A stretch of 46,470 bases of DNA from a virus. Positions 31,184 to 40,191 of this stretch are shown here, one piece after another (the first letter of the stretch is position 1; every line of letters begins with the position of its first letter). The notes below the pieces were generated by a model, which worked only from the letters and a program-made list of their open reading frames with translations, was not told the origin of the DNA and did not search any database. The DNA is taken from IMG/VR virus record IMGVR_UViG_3300029309_000071, positions 1 through 46,470 of that record, one strand, 5' to 3'. Made by a program: the position numbers and the translations under genes.

Positions 31184-31802
31184 TTGCTAAAGTTGAACTC
31201 TGTGTAATATTAAATGCTCGACTGCTACCTGTTTGGTCTAGATAAAAATAACCATCAGCATAACCACTACCATTATAGACCACACTGTTTGAGTCACCAT
31301 CTATATCTAAATAAGATGTGGCTCCATCAATATCTACTGTGTAATCTATGGTATTTAAATCACCATTGATAATCCAGTCGAGGTCTAAGTATTCTGCTAA
31401 AGCATTTGTTGCAACATTTAACTCAAAGTCATTACTTGAGCCTGTAACATCAACATAGTAATTACCACCATCAGCACTATAAGTATCTGTTGGGTCTACT
31501 TGAATTTCAAAAGTATTACTATCACCATCAAATTCAAAAAAACCTACTAGTGAATCTAAGATAATGTCTCCAATAAATTTGTTGGAATCCCCAAGTTGAT
31601 TGATGTCTAAAGTCATAGAACCACCAGTTAATTCTAGTGCAGTCATTTGACCTGAAACAGCATCAAGACCACCAATAAGGTTGGAACCGCCTAGTTGTTC
31701 AACATCTAGGTTTAAGTCTGAACCAACTTGATTGATGTATATTTCATTGTCGGCTTTGGCTATAAAGCCTAAGAAAGCTAATAATATAATTATTCTATTC
31801 AT
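31101..31802 (-). CDS. Curlin-repeat protein (CsgA/CsgB-like amyloid subunit)
   Basis: The 233-residue protein has a signal peptide (IIILLAFLGFIAKA) followed by about eight curlin-like repeats of roughly 22-25 residues. They show the Q-x-G-x-x-N or G-x-x-N core: INQVGSDLN, EQLGGSNLI, NQLGDSNKF, DGDSNTFEI, TGSSNDFEL, NGDLNTIDY, DGDSNSVVY, QTGSSRAFN. Curlins stack into extracellular beta-helix amyloid. Here many usual Gln positions are Asp, making it very acidic, and the C-terminus has two cysteines (TVCIIQ and the last residue). GGAG precedes the ATG, and csgG lies directly upstream. Confidence 0.8.
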   Translation of the reverse strand: MNRIIILLAFLGFIAKADNEIYINQVGSDLNLDVEQLGGSNLIGGLDAVSGQMTALELTGGSMTLDINQLGDSNKFIGDIILDSLVGFFEFDGDSNTFEIQVDPTDTYSADGGNYYVDVTGSSNDFELNVATNALAEYLDLDWIINGDLNTIDYTVDIDGATSYLDIDGDSNSVVYNGSGYADGYFYLDQTGSSRAFNITQSSTLASDWLKIISTGNNGTVCIIQSDSGSTSC

Positions 31803-32613
31803 AACTCCAAAATCTCCTCTCTATTCCTTGTTGTACTATTTCTAGTACACTTGTCTCTATCGCTTTTTGGAGAGCAATAGATACACTTTCGTTTTGTGTA
31901 ACACCAGATTCTATTTCTACTAACTCTGTCCCAGCTTCAATGAATCTAAAGATATCATTAGAAACTCCTACAGATAGGATAGTCTTTGATGTTAGTACTT
32001 CTATTAATATTTCTCCGGTATTAACAGAAACTAGTCGTAAAGAAACTGTCACAGTGTCTTCACGATATTGGCGGCTCATGCCGATGCCTAGATATCTAGC
32101 ACCATTACCACCACTTTTTAGGTTCGTGTCATACGAAATGACTCCGCCCTGAACCAGTAGACCTGCGAAGATAAGAGGGTTTAACTCTGTATTGTCTTCA
32201 AAGTCTTTGCGGGTTGTTCTAATTATTTGTCGTTCTTTAGTTAAGTTATCTAAACCTACTCTTTCGACAACTGTAAAGAATTGACCATCTGCAGCATGTT
32301 TAAAAGCCCTGATAAGTAAAGCATCAGGTGATTGAGTTATAGCAGAACTAAATAAAGCAAAGGTACTATTACTCTTTCTTTGCCCTGTTAGGTCTGTGAA
32401 GCTATTAGGATAAATAGCAATAGTCGGCTTAATTCTAGCCGGTCTTAAGTTTTTTAACTCTTCTGACTGTAACTCTAATACGGTACTTGGTCTTTTCTTT
32501 GAATAAGCTCCTATGACATTCTCATCTAATAGAGAACTGTGTCTAAGGCTTGAACAACTAGAAAGTAAAAGAACCGATAGGAACAGTAATCTCTGTAACA
32601 TTCCCCTCTGCAT
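31795..32613 (-). CDS. csgG: CsgG-like outer-membrane curli secretion lipoprotein
   Basis: The protein has 272 residues, close to the usual 277. A signal peptide ends in a lipobox LSSC with C20 as the lipidated residue. Core CsgG features include PTIAIYPNSFTDLTGQRKSN, FKHAADGQFFTVVERVGLDN, AGLLVQGGVISYDTNLKSGG and a transmembrane-strand region GARYLGIGMSRQYREDTVTV. CsgG forms a nonameric pore that exports curli subunits. The first ATG lacks a ribosome site and an ATG four codons on follows GAGGGGA, so the exact start is uncertain. It overlaps both neighbours. Confidence 0.88.
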   Translation of the reverse strand: MQRGMLQRLLFLSVLLLSSCSSLRHSSLLDENVIGAYSKKRPSTVLELQSEELKNLRPARIKPTIAIYPNSFTDLTGQRKSNSTFALFSSAITQSPDALLIRAFKHAADGQFFTVVERVGLDNLTKERQIIRTTRKDFEDNTELNPLIFAGLLVQGGVISYDTNLKSGGNGARYLGIGMSRQYREDTVTVSLRLVSVNTGEILIEVLTSKTILSVGVSNDIFRFIEAGTELVEIESGVTQNESVSIALQKAIETSVLEIVQQGIERRFWSYE

Positions 32614-33031
32614 CTGTAATCTTTAATGTAATCATAGTACCGTCTGGACTAACGGTATATTCAATAGTATTACCCATTAACTCTAACACTCCAGCTGTGC
32701 TTGGGTCTTCACCAAACAAAGCATCTACTAACTGTCGTGATAATTGAGCATATATTCTTGATTCTAAGTTTCTGATAAATCTTGCTAGAGTTGTATTATC
32801 TGCTTCTCTTTCTAGCTCTTCTCGATAAGCTTTTATTTCAGCTTTAATAGCTGCCTTTCTATTAAACTCTTGATTCTCAATAGTAAGATAGTGAGCTGAA
32901 GTATTTAGCCCACTAAAAGAAGGCGACTTAAATTTGTGTACTAATTCATCGGCAAATATATTACCGCTGACACCAGCAGTCATAACTAAAAACCCTGCAA
33001 TTAATAGGGTTAGTTCTAAGCTTTTTAACAT
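32558..33031 (-). CDS. csgF: CsgF-like curli assembly factor
   Basis: The start at ATG 33031 has GAGGAAATT upstream and gives 157 residues with a signal peptide (about 4-27). The mature protein begins DELVHKFKSPSFSGLNTSAH, which matches the CsgF N-terminal pattern of a short strand followed by F-x-x-P-x-F-x-G that plugs the CsgG pore. The C-terminal part (NTIEYTVSPDGTMITLKITD) resembles the CsgF tail. CsgF couples the secretion pore to surface nucleation. A longer frame from 33067 would spoil the signal peptide. No csgE or csgD is seen nearby. Confidence 0.82.
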   Translation of the reverse strand: MLKSLELTLLIAGFLVMTAGVSGNIFADELVHKFKSPSFSGLNTSAHYLTIENQEFNRKAAIKAEIKAYREELEREADNTTLARFIRNLESRIYAQLSRQLVDALFGEDPSTAGVLELMGNTIEYTVSPDGTMITLKITDAEGNVTEITVPIGSFTF

Positions 33032-33038
33032 AATTTCC

Positions 33039-33326
33039 TCAATCTTTTCGTTGGTCTTTTTTTCCATCTGCCCTTGCTAATCTATCTACATCTACAGGCA
33101 CTCCCATAGCTGTCCGACACATTGTGTCTATTCTTATTATATCGTTGTCTATTTGTCTTATCCTATCTATTAAAGCTACTATCATGCTATGTTGAGTATC
33201 TAGTTTTTTATGGACATCTGCTATCAAATGATTAAATAGTTTCCAGACCATCCACCCAGCTGCTACAGCAAAAGCCGCAGGAATTCCTACAGTTTCTAAA
33301 ATGTCCATCCATGTTTTTGTATTCAT
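33039..33326 (-). CDS. Small membrane protein with coiled coil (lysis-region candidate)
   Basis: The 95-residue protein has one membrane helix (about 12-32, IPAAFAVAAGWMVWKLFNHL) followed by a coiled coil (LDTQHSMIVALIDRIRQIDN) and a basic tail (DGKKDQRKD). It lies in a run with another membrane protein and an internal virion protein carrying a muramidase-like end. A holin or spanin accessory role is possible. It ends 8 bases before the preferred csgF start, so the curli genes follow on directly. Confidence 0.65.
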   Translation of the reverse strand: MNTKTWMDILETVGIPAAFAVAAGWMVWKLFNHLIADVHKKLDTQHSMIVALIDRIRQIDNDIIRIDTMCRTAMGVPVDVDRLARADGKKDQRKD

Positions 33327-33769
33327 TATCTACCTTTAACTAAACTACCACCAAAGTACATACCTATAATTGCTGAGACTAAATTAGTATCTAATTGTGT
33401 AATTACCAAGCCCTGAAATGTAACCCATTCAAATATTTCTCTACCTTCTTTCAAGAACCAAAAGCCCGGATTCCAGTTAGTATAGCCAACAGTCACAGAA
33501 ACATCTGGATAGTAGACTGCTACTAGTTTAGGTAATAACACAATCGCAAAGACTGAAGTTAAAGCTATGATTCTTCTAGTCCAAGCAAAGCCTTTATCTT
33601 TTAAACCATGGTCTAAAGATTGTTGTCTTTCTTTCATACCAAACTCACCACGGGTTATTAAAAGTTTTTGTTGCTCTGCCTTAGCCTTTCGACTCTCAGC
33701 CCAGACACTCATCAAACCACCAAGGACTGTGGAGGCCAACATAGTTATTATTTCAAAAGGAAAACCCAC
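33326..33769 (-). CDS. Three-span membrane protein (holin candidate)
   Basis: The 147-residue protein starts MGFPFEIITMLASTVLGGLM. It has probable membrane helices at about 7-24, 64-87 (TRRIIALTSVFAIVLLPKLV) and 121-144 (DTNLVSAIIGMYFGGSLVKG), joined by a basic amphipathic segment (RKAKAEQQKLLITRGEFGMK). Similar proteins recur beside late genes of marine phages. A holin role is plausible but not shown. One-base overlaps join it to both neighbours. Confidence 0.65.
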   Translation of the reverse strand: MGFPFEIITMLASTVLGGLMSVWAESRKAKAEQQKLLITRGEFGMKERQQSLDHGLKDKGFAWTRRIIALTSVFAIVLLPKLVAVYYPDVSVTVGYTNWNPGFWFLKEGREIFEWVTFQGLVITQLDTNLVSAIIGMYFGGSLVKGR

Positions 33770-33921
33770 TATTCAAATTCTCCTAACATAAATTTTTCCA
33801 TTTCTTTTTCATACAAAGGTCTATAATCTTCAATAGTTACCCAAGGTAAATTAAGACCTGCTCTAGCTTTGCAATTATCTCGCCAAGCTTCCTCTAGTTG
33901 TTGTTCTGTGTAGAGTATCAT
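33769..33921 (-). CDS. Small conserved hypothetical protein, 50 aa
   Basis: The preferred start is ATG 33921, just after the stop of the internal virion gene, giving 50 residues (MILYTEQQLEEAWRDNCKAR...). It is helical and acidic at the end (LYEKEMEKFMLGEFE). Upstream extension to 33966 lies within the previous gene and is not preferred. It is unrecognised beyond a vague memory of similar proteins in related phages. Confidence 0.6.
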   Translation of the reverse strand: MILYTEQQLEEAWRDNCKARAGLNLPWVTIEDYRPLYEKEMEKFMLGEFE

Positions 33922-33922
33922 G

Positions 33923-36900
33923 TTAATTATTTTGTGTTTGTTGTTCAATAGAAGAACCAAGACCACCAGACTTTACAGCCTCTACAAGACTTAAAGCTTT
34001 GCTAATTTCTTCTTCTTTTATATTTTCATGTCCTTCAAATATAGCAACACTTCTAGCATACTCTTTCATTACTTCAGGGTCATTTAAATTTATTACTTCG
34101 TCAGGTCTAACGTTTAAATTTTTGGCTACCATTTTAATAAATTTTTCTTGATTTGGATTTTCACTTTTACCTTTAACAATGTCGCCTTTTTCAGGAGCAT
34201 GTATTTTTATTAATTTTTCTACGGTGTTATTACCTCTATTATAATGAGTGTATGTATTTTTTATACCAGCTCTAAACCCCATGACATTATCTTCAAACAC
34301 TTCAAACGTATCTTCAATTTTTGGGTTGTGTGGAACTTTACCTTCCCATGGTATTTCTTTAGCTCCTATAGCTGGACCATAAACTAAGTTAAATGGATTA
34401 TTATTCCTAGTTGCTCTATTAGCAACAACTTCTTTACCCTCAGCAAAACCTAGCCGACTCATCTGTTCTTGATAAGGCTCACCAGTCAAAGGATTGATAC
34501 GGTCTGCTGGGTCCTCTTGGGTATAAGGTACTTCTGGCCCTGAGACTAAACCACCTGTTGCGTATTTAGGTAAAATACTTTCGTCTTCGTCTTCTGCTGA
34601 TGCTCTATAAAGTCCTGCTCCTTCTCTAGCGATTGGTAAAACATCTGCAGTTTCTAAAAGTGTTGCTTCTAAACCATCAATAAATGCTTCCATCATTTCT
34701 TCATCTTCATCTGGATAAAATTCTGGAAGACCTTTAAAAGGTATCTCAGCTAAGTCTTCCATATAACCTAAGACAGGAGCTACTTGTTCAGTTACACTAG
34801 AACCATAGTCTGAGTATTTTGCAATACCTCTAATTTTATCTATACCATAAGTATTTAAACCTGAATAAGACAAAGCCTCTCCAACTTTTTGAGCTAAAGT
34901 TTCATCATTTACTCCTTCTCTATACTTTTGATTGGTAGACAAAGATACTTGTAATTCTCGTATAGAAGCAAAAACCGGAAGAGCTGCTGCTATTTTTAAA
35001 AACAAAGCAATATCTCCTTCTTCAACTCTAGCTATTAAAGCATTAGTTTGAGAAGTTTTAGCTTGGGCCCATGATAAAAAACTACCTAAAAACTTAACAT
35101 AAGGGTTTTTAGTTTGACCAAACAATCGTCTATTACCAACTAAAGGTATCATAGCATCTCTATTAGCTGCTCTCATTCCTGCTTTCTTAAGTAGTCCTTT
35201 ACCTGTAGCATCTGAAAGAGCTGACTCAACAGTTTTAAACTGACTTAAGTAGTCTATATCTTTCCTTGTTAAACCTAGAGTATCTATTTCTTTTTGAATA
35301 GCTGCTCGACTTTTTAAAAACTCTTTAGTTTTACCTCGAGCATTTAAACGAGCAATATCCATAGTTCTAAATACTCCAGCATCAAACGCAAAACTTCTAG
35401 CTACTCTTGTAATTCTACCTAATTGTACTACTTCAAAAAAGTCTCTAGTAAAGTCATGCATTTTTTTCTGAAACTTCCTAGCTCCTGTTGAATTGCCAAT
35501 TAAAAGTACATCAGATAATTCTCTTTCTAAAATATTATCGTGTCTGTTTCTACCTAAGAAACCATCCATAAAGTTTTTTGGTTTTCTTACAGCTCTTCTT
35601 AAACCTAGTCCTTCGGTAGATAGAGGTAAAGCTTTACCTTGCGATGCTTTAATTTGAGTAACTGCTGACCTAATAGCAGGACCATAACCACTGTTAGTTA
35701 TAGTTTGCATCAAATCACCTGTACTTGGAATAGCTACTTTAAAAAGCCTAGTGGTTGCTAGACTAGTTTGTAAAAAAGTAGAAAAAGTTCTAGCTGCATC
35801 ACCTGTAGGCATTGCTTCAATACCATAAACTCCAAAATATGTTTCTAAAGATTCTTTAATTTTATTTTTTTCTGTTGTGGCTGCATTTTTAACACCGGGA
35901 ACATTAGCATATAAATCACTGACAGTTTTGTATTTATTATCAGGGTCTGCTAATTGTTTATACCTATTATCTATTCTACTAAATATATCTTTTATACCTT
36001 CACCTTTAGCACCAAATTGTTTAGCAAACTCAGCTACTCTAATACTATTATTAGTTAAAGTTTGAGTAGTTAGTAAAGGATTATTTTCAAACAATTCTGA
36101 AACAGATGCCCGAGCTTCTTGGTCAAACAATGTTCTTCTTTTATCAAAGTGACGAGCAGCTTGTAAAACAAAATCTGTATTTTGTCCTTTAATTAAAGGG
36201 TCATTATTATTGGTCTTAAAAAGAATATCATCTTTATCTGAAAACAAAGAATTATTTCTTTCTTTTGTTGCTGTACTTAAATAACCCTGAGCAACTTTTT
36301 TAGGGCTTCTTAATAATGTAGGATAATTTTCTTCTAAAAAATCTTTATCTTTTAATTGTTTAGCTGTTAAAGTTTTTCTAATGTTTTTATTTTGTAGTTC
36401 AAAAGCTTTGGTTAATTTTTGGATAACTTCGGCATAATTTTTTTCATCTACATAGCTAGGTTTTAATATTTGAGTTAAACCATAGTTATCTTCTTTAGTA
36501 AAATTAATACCACGAACTAACATATAGTTAGAAAAATCATTATTATATTTATCTATTTCTCTAGAAAGCTTTTCAGCTTGTTTAAAGTTTGGATTTAATT
36601 TATCTTCTGCTGATAGGAAAGAATGTTTTTTAGATGCTAGTCCTCTTTGATTACTAATTTTACCTGCTAGAATTAAGACATCATCATCGTACTTGCTAAA
36701 CATATCAGAAGCTCTATCTCGCCATAAAGCAAGTTGTAACATAGCTTCATTTTCAACAGGATTAGCTACAGTAGTCCTGCCTAAAGTAACTCCTCCACCT
36801 TGAGGTGCGTACATTCTAGCACCAAATCTAACAGCGACATCATCTGACCAGCTCATTAAAGATTGTATATGGGAACCAGCTGAAATATCTTTTAATGTAT

Positions 36901-38320
36901 TGTACCAAGACCTTTTAAAACCTGAGATAAATTCATCACCAGCAGCATTTTTTATTTTTTGTGGTACTAACTCAAAAGATTTGCTTTGAATAGTTTTTTG
37001 AAACTTACCGAGTGTTGCACCAAGTAAAGCAAAGGTTATCATTTTATCATTGCCTTGGTCTTCTTCAGTAAAAGAAGCTCCAATCCCACCGCCAATGATA
37101 GCACCAAATAAAGGTCTGGTTAGTTCTTGAGTTAAAGCTCTAGCAAAGTTTTCATTTAAAACACCTTTCTTTAAACCATTTAACATGCTTGTACTATAAA
37201 CATCTAAAAAGTTATCAGGTATTTCTTTTAAATAAATATCTTCAATTCTTTTATTAATATCATCTTTTTGTTTTTTATTAGCTTTAATTTTTCTTTCAAG
37301 GCTAGTTGCTTCTTTAGATAATTTAGTTGCTTGACGATAGTAAGACTTACCTATATTTTTAGTATATAGCTCGTCACGTTCTTTTTTAATAAGCTTTAAA
37401 GAATTTGACAACTCTAGTTTTTCATCTGTAAGTTTTCTAAGGTTTAAACTTAGATTACCAATATTATCGAGAGACTTTTCTACTTCGACAGCTGTTTGTT
37501 GCCCTAGTTTTTCTATAGTAGGAATATCTTGTTCTTTAATAATAGGAGCCTGAGTTGCTCCTTTAATAGTGACGTCTTTATCTACTTTTTGCCCAGCTTT
37601 ATTAACAACAGTAACTTTATCATTTACTGCTCTTCTATACAGAGACATGCCAACTTCACCGACAGCACCACCAGCTACACCTAAACCAAAACCTAAACCA
37701 ACCATCTCTGGTCTAACTTCACCATACAAAGCCTCTTCTCTTAAAGCAATGTCAGTAGCTGCAAAAGTTCCTGCTGAGCCTAAACTAGCAAGTTTACCAG
37801 CTTTGGCAATTTTCATCCAAGGAACTAAAAAGGTAATAGGGTCAGCAAGACCAACAGCAGCTCGACCTGTAAGAACTCCTGCTGTTTCTTCTCGACCTCT
37901 AAACTCTGGAAACTCTTCAAGTATTTTTTCTTGTCTATTTTTTTCTATTCTAGCTCTAGCCTCTTCGTAGGTCTCATCAGCATCGACAAAAGATTCGAAG
38001 GCTGCTTTACCTATTCTAAATAAACTACCAAAAGCTGTAGGCTCTTGAGCTACTCCATAAGCAACTTCTCGTCCAAATGATATTTCTTTTTTAGGTTTTT
38101 CTAGATAATCAAAATAACTTAACTTAGGTCGTTGAGCTTCAGGTATCTTTTGAGTTTCAATAATTTCTTCTTCCTCTTCTTCTTTTTTAAGATAATCAAA
38201 GTAACTTAAATTAGATTTTTGAGGTTCTGGTAATTTAGTCTTATTTTGAAGAGGGACTTCTACATTAGAATCAAATGTATCAAGAGGTTCTTTTATGTAA
38301 TCGAAATAACTTAGTGACAT
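33923..38320 (-). CDS. Large internal virion protein with C-terminal muramidase-like domain
   Basis: At 1465 residues this is the largest gene. The N-terminus carries three copies of an L-S-Y-F-D-Y motif (SLSYFDYIKEP, NLSYFDYLKK, KLSYFDYLEKP). Long helical segments and coiled coils follow. The last 200 residues start with ATRNNNPFNLVYG, then VFEDNVMGFRAGIKNTYTHY and RGNNTVEKLIKIHAPEKGD, the pattern of phage peptidoglycan-cutting virion proteins. By analogy with T7 gp16 it would be ejected into the envelope to open a path for DNA. It follows other internal virion genes and precedes the lysis-like group. Confidence 0.8.
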   Translation of the reverse strand: MSLSYFDYIKEPLDTFDSNVEVPLQNKTKLPEPQKSNLSYFDYLKKEEEEEEIIETQKIPEAQRPKLSYFDYLEKPKKEISFGREVAYGVAQEPTAFGSLFRIGKAAFESFVDADETYEEARARIEKNRQEKILEEFPEFRGREETAGVLTGRAAVGLADPITFLVPWMKIAKAGKLASLGSAGTFAATDIALREEALYGEVRPEMVGLGFGLGVAGGAVGEVGMSLYRRAVNDKVTVVNKAGQKVDKDVTIKGATQAPIIKEQDIPTIEKLGQQTAVEVEKSLDNIGNLSLNLRKLTDEKLELSNSLKLIKKERDELYTKNIGKSYYRQATKLSKEATSLERKIKANKKQKDDINKRIEDIYLKEIPDNFLDVYSTSMLNGLKKGVLNENFARALTQELTRPLFGAIIGGGIGASFTEEDQGNDKMITFALLGATLGKFQKTIQSKSFELVPQKIKNAAGDEFISGFKRSWYNTLKDISAGSHIQSLMSWSDDVAVRFGARMYAPQGGGVTLGRTTVANPVENEAMLQLALWRDRASDMFSKYDDDVLILAGKISNQRGLASKKHSFLSAEDKLNPNFKQAEKLSREIDKYNNDFSNYMLVRGINFTKEDNYGLTQILKPSYVDEKNYAEVIQKLTKAFELQNKNIRKTLTAKQLKDKDFLEENYPTLLRSPKKVAQGYLSTATKERNNSLFSDKDDILFKTNNNDPLIKGQNTDFVLQAARHFDKRRTLFDQEARASVSELFENNPLLTTQTLTNNSIRVAEFAKQFGAKGEGIKDIFSRIDNRYKQLADPDNKYKTVSDLYANVPGVKNAATTEKNKIKESLETYFGVYGIEAMPTGDAARTFSTFLQTSLATTRLFKVAIPSTGDLMQTITNSGYGPAIRSAVTQIKASQGKALPLSTEGLGLRRAVRKPKNFMDGFLGRNRHDNILERELSDVLLIGNSTGARKFQKKMHDFTRDFFEVVQLGRITRVARSFAFDAGVFRTMDIARLNARGKTKEFLKSRAAIQKEIDTLGLTRKDIDYLSQFKTVESALSDATGKGLLKKAGMRAANRDAMIPLVGNRRLFGQTKNPYVKFLGSFLSWAQAKTSQTNALIARVEEGDIALFLKIAAALPVFASIRELQVSLSTNQKYREGVNDETLAQKVGEALSYSGLNTYGIDKIRGIAKYSDYGSSVTEQVAPVLGYMEDLAEIPFKGLPEFYPDEDEEMMEAFIDGLEATLLETADVLPIAREGAGLYRASAEDEDESILPKYATGGLVSGPEVPYTQEDPADRINPLTGEPYQEQMSRLGFAEGKEVVANRATRNNNPFNLVYGPAIGAKEIPWEGKVPHNPKIEDTFEVFEDNVMGFRAGIKNTYTHYNRGNNTVEKLIKIHAPEKGDIVKGKSENPNQEKFIKMVAKNLNVRPDEVINLNDPEVMKEYARSVAIFEGHENIKEEEISKALSLVEAVKSGGLGSSIEQQTQNN

Positions 38321-38328
38321 TAATATCC

Positions 38329-40191
38329 TTATTGTCTAGCTAGTAAAGATGATTCAGAGTTAAAGTTATCTAAAAAGTTTGCTACTTCTGCAGGACTAGC
38401 ATCTTCAGATAAACCATATTTTTTTAAAAGTTTTTTAATTACTACAGTATTATAATAATTATTATTAGAATATCTTTCCAGTTTATTTAGGTCTGCTTTG
38501 CCTTGTTGAGATTTAAAAAAAGAAAAAATATCTTTTCCTAAAGTATTAATTATTCCATCTCTTTTAGCTTCAACATCTACTTCTACTTCGCCATTATCTT
38601 TGTTAGAAGTTGTTTTAGCTTCTTTAATATCATTATCTAATTTTTTAGTTTTTTGGTTAGATGATTGAGATTTTAAAACTAAATTATAAAGCTTGTCTAT
38701 CTCTTCGCTGTTGTTTGGATATATTTTCTTTAATTCATTAATTTCTTTTTCTTTTTCTTTTATATTATCGGCATCTTCTAACATTTGTATAAAGGCTGTA
38801 GAACTAAATGGAATTTCTTTAGGGTCTGTAATTATAATATCTTCAGAACCTTGACTCTGATTAATAGCTACAGCATCACTAGCTGAAACTTTGTTTCTTA
38901 ATAAATTTTGCCCTGTTTGACTAGGAGCTATAAATAAAATGTCATCGGCATCCCATTGTGTTTCTCCTCCAATAATTCCTAGTGGACCTAAATTAAGCCC
39001 TCCTTTGGTTAATTCTTTAAGTCGTAAAAATCTACCTTCGTTAGCAAATGATTGGAAACTTTCATTGATAATACCAGCTCCGACTGTTGGATTTATACCG
39101 TTTTTCATTTTAATATCATTTAAAGATAGGGCTTGTCTTGCTAAAATTTCTCTCATTTTAAAAGAACTAATAGTGCTTAATTCCTGTGTATCAGGATTAT
39201 AAACTTTAATTTTTTTATCTTTCCAAACTTTTTTAATATTAACTTCTTCTATGTTATCTTCATTTAACTCAGGTATGTCTTTAATATTTTCAATAGTAAC
39301 ACCAGTTTTTAACACCGGTATATTTAAAGGAATTTTCATAAAGACTTCATCTTCGAAATGTGTATCATTAAGTTTTATTTGATTAAGAATTTGTTTATCA
39401 GTAAAAGGTTTTTTAGCTAGAGGAACTAAATTGTTTTCTAGTTCTTGAGAAGTTTTACCGACCATACTAGAATAATAATCATTTAGTAAAGCATCAGCTG
39501 AAGTAACACCCTTTCTAAATTCTTGTCTTTGTTCTTTAGCTATATTTAGTTGATTTTCTAGCTCTATTTTTGCAGCATTAGTTGAAGTTAAATTACCTTC
39601 TGCATCTTTTTCTGTTCTAAAAATTCTATTAAATGCAGCAGCTAATAAGCTCTTTTTAGTTGGGTCATTTTGAACAGCATCGAGAGCTGCAAGATATTCA
39701 TTTTTAGCAGCTTGATTATACTTACTAAAAGTATCATAAGTGTTTACTGGATTTTGTCTTAATAAATCTAGTCTTTCTTTTTCTCTTTGATATTGTTGAT
39801 TATAGATTTCAAACATTTTATCTTGAACTTCTTTTTCTTGACTTTGTCGATTTTGCCAAGAAACTCCTAAGTCTTGTAAATGAATATCAATATTTTGATT
39901 AACTTGTTTTTTAAGCCAAGTATCTTCACCTATTCTATTAGCCTCTGCGATTGCTTTTCTATTAGCAGCAGAACCATCCCACTCTTCTTTATTATTTACA
40001 AAAATATCATTGTACTTTGTATTAACATCTTCGATAGCATCATTCAAACCTTGCTTTAATCTTCTCTGTTGCCCTTTTAAGAATCCACCGAGTAAACTGT
40101 AAACAAAGTCTTTACGTTTTGATTTTCTTTGTTGACCTAATAAACTAGTGGCTACTTGACCAAATTTAGAATCTTTTAAATAATCACTCAT
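38329..40191 (-). CDS. Internal virion protein, 620 aa
   Basis: The 620-residue protein is mostly helical and charged (KEVQDKMFEIYNQQYQREKE; INELKKIYPNNSEEIDKLYN), with no membrane segment or enzymatic motif visible. Size and position between other internal proteins and the muramidase-like protein suggest a T7 gp15-like core protein that forms part of the ejected DNA channel. The start overlaps the preceding gene by 8 bases. The assignment depends on position. Confidence 0.65.
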   Translation of the reverse strand: MSDYLKDSKFGQVATSLLGQQRKSKRKDFVYSLLGGFLKGQQRRLKQGLNDAIEDVNTKYNDIFVNNKEEWDGSAANRKAIAEANRIGEDTWLKKQVNQNIDIHLQDLGVSWQNRQSQEKEVQDKMFEIYNQQYQREKERLDLLRQNPVNTYDTFSKYNQAAKNEYLAALDAVQNDPTKKSLLAAAFNRIFRTEKDAEGNLTSTNAAKIELENQLNIAKEQRQEFRKGVTSADALLNDYYSSMVGKTSQELENNLVPLAKKPFTDKQILNQIKLNDTHFEDEVFMKIPLNIPVLKTGVTIENIKDIPELNEDNIEEVNIKKVWKDKKIKVYNPDTQELSTISSFKMREILARQALSLNDIKMKNGINPTVGAGIINESFQSFANEGRFLRLKELTKGGLNLGPLGIIGGETQWDADDILFIAPSQTGQNLLRNKVSASDAVAINQSQGSEDIIITDPKEIPFSSTAFIQMLEDADNIKEKEKEINELKKIYPNNSEEIDKLYNLVLKSQSSNQKTKKLDNDIKEAKTTSNKDNGEVEVDVEAKRDGIINTLGKDIFSFFKSQQGKADLNKLERYSNNNYYNTVVIKKLLKKYGLSEDASPAEVANFLDNFNSESSLLARQ

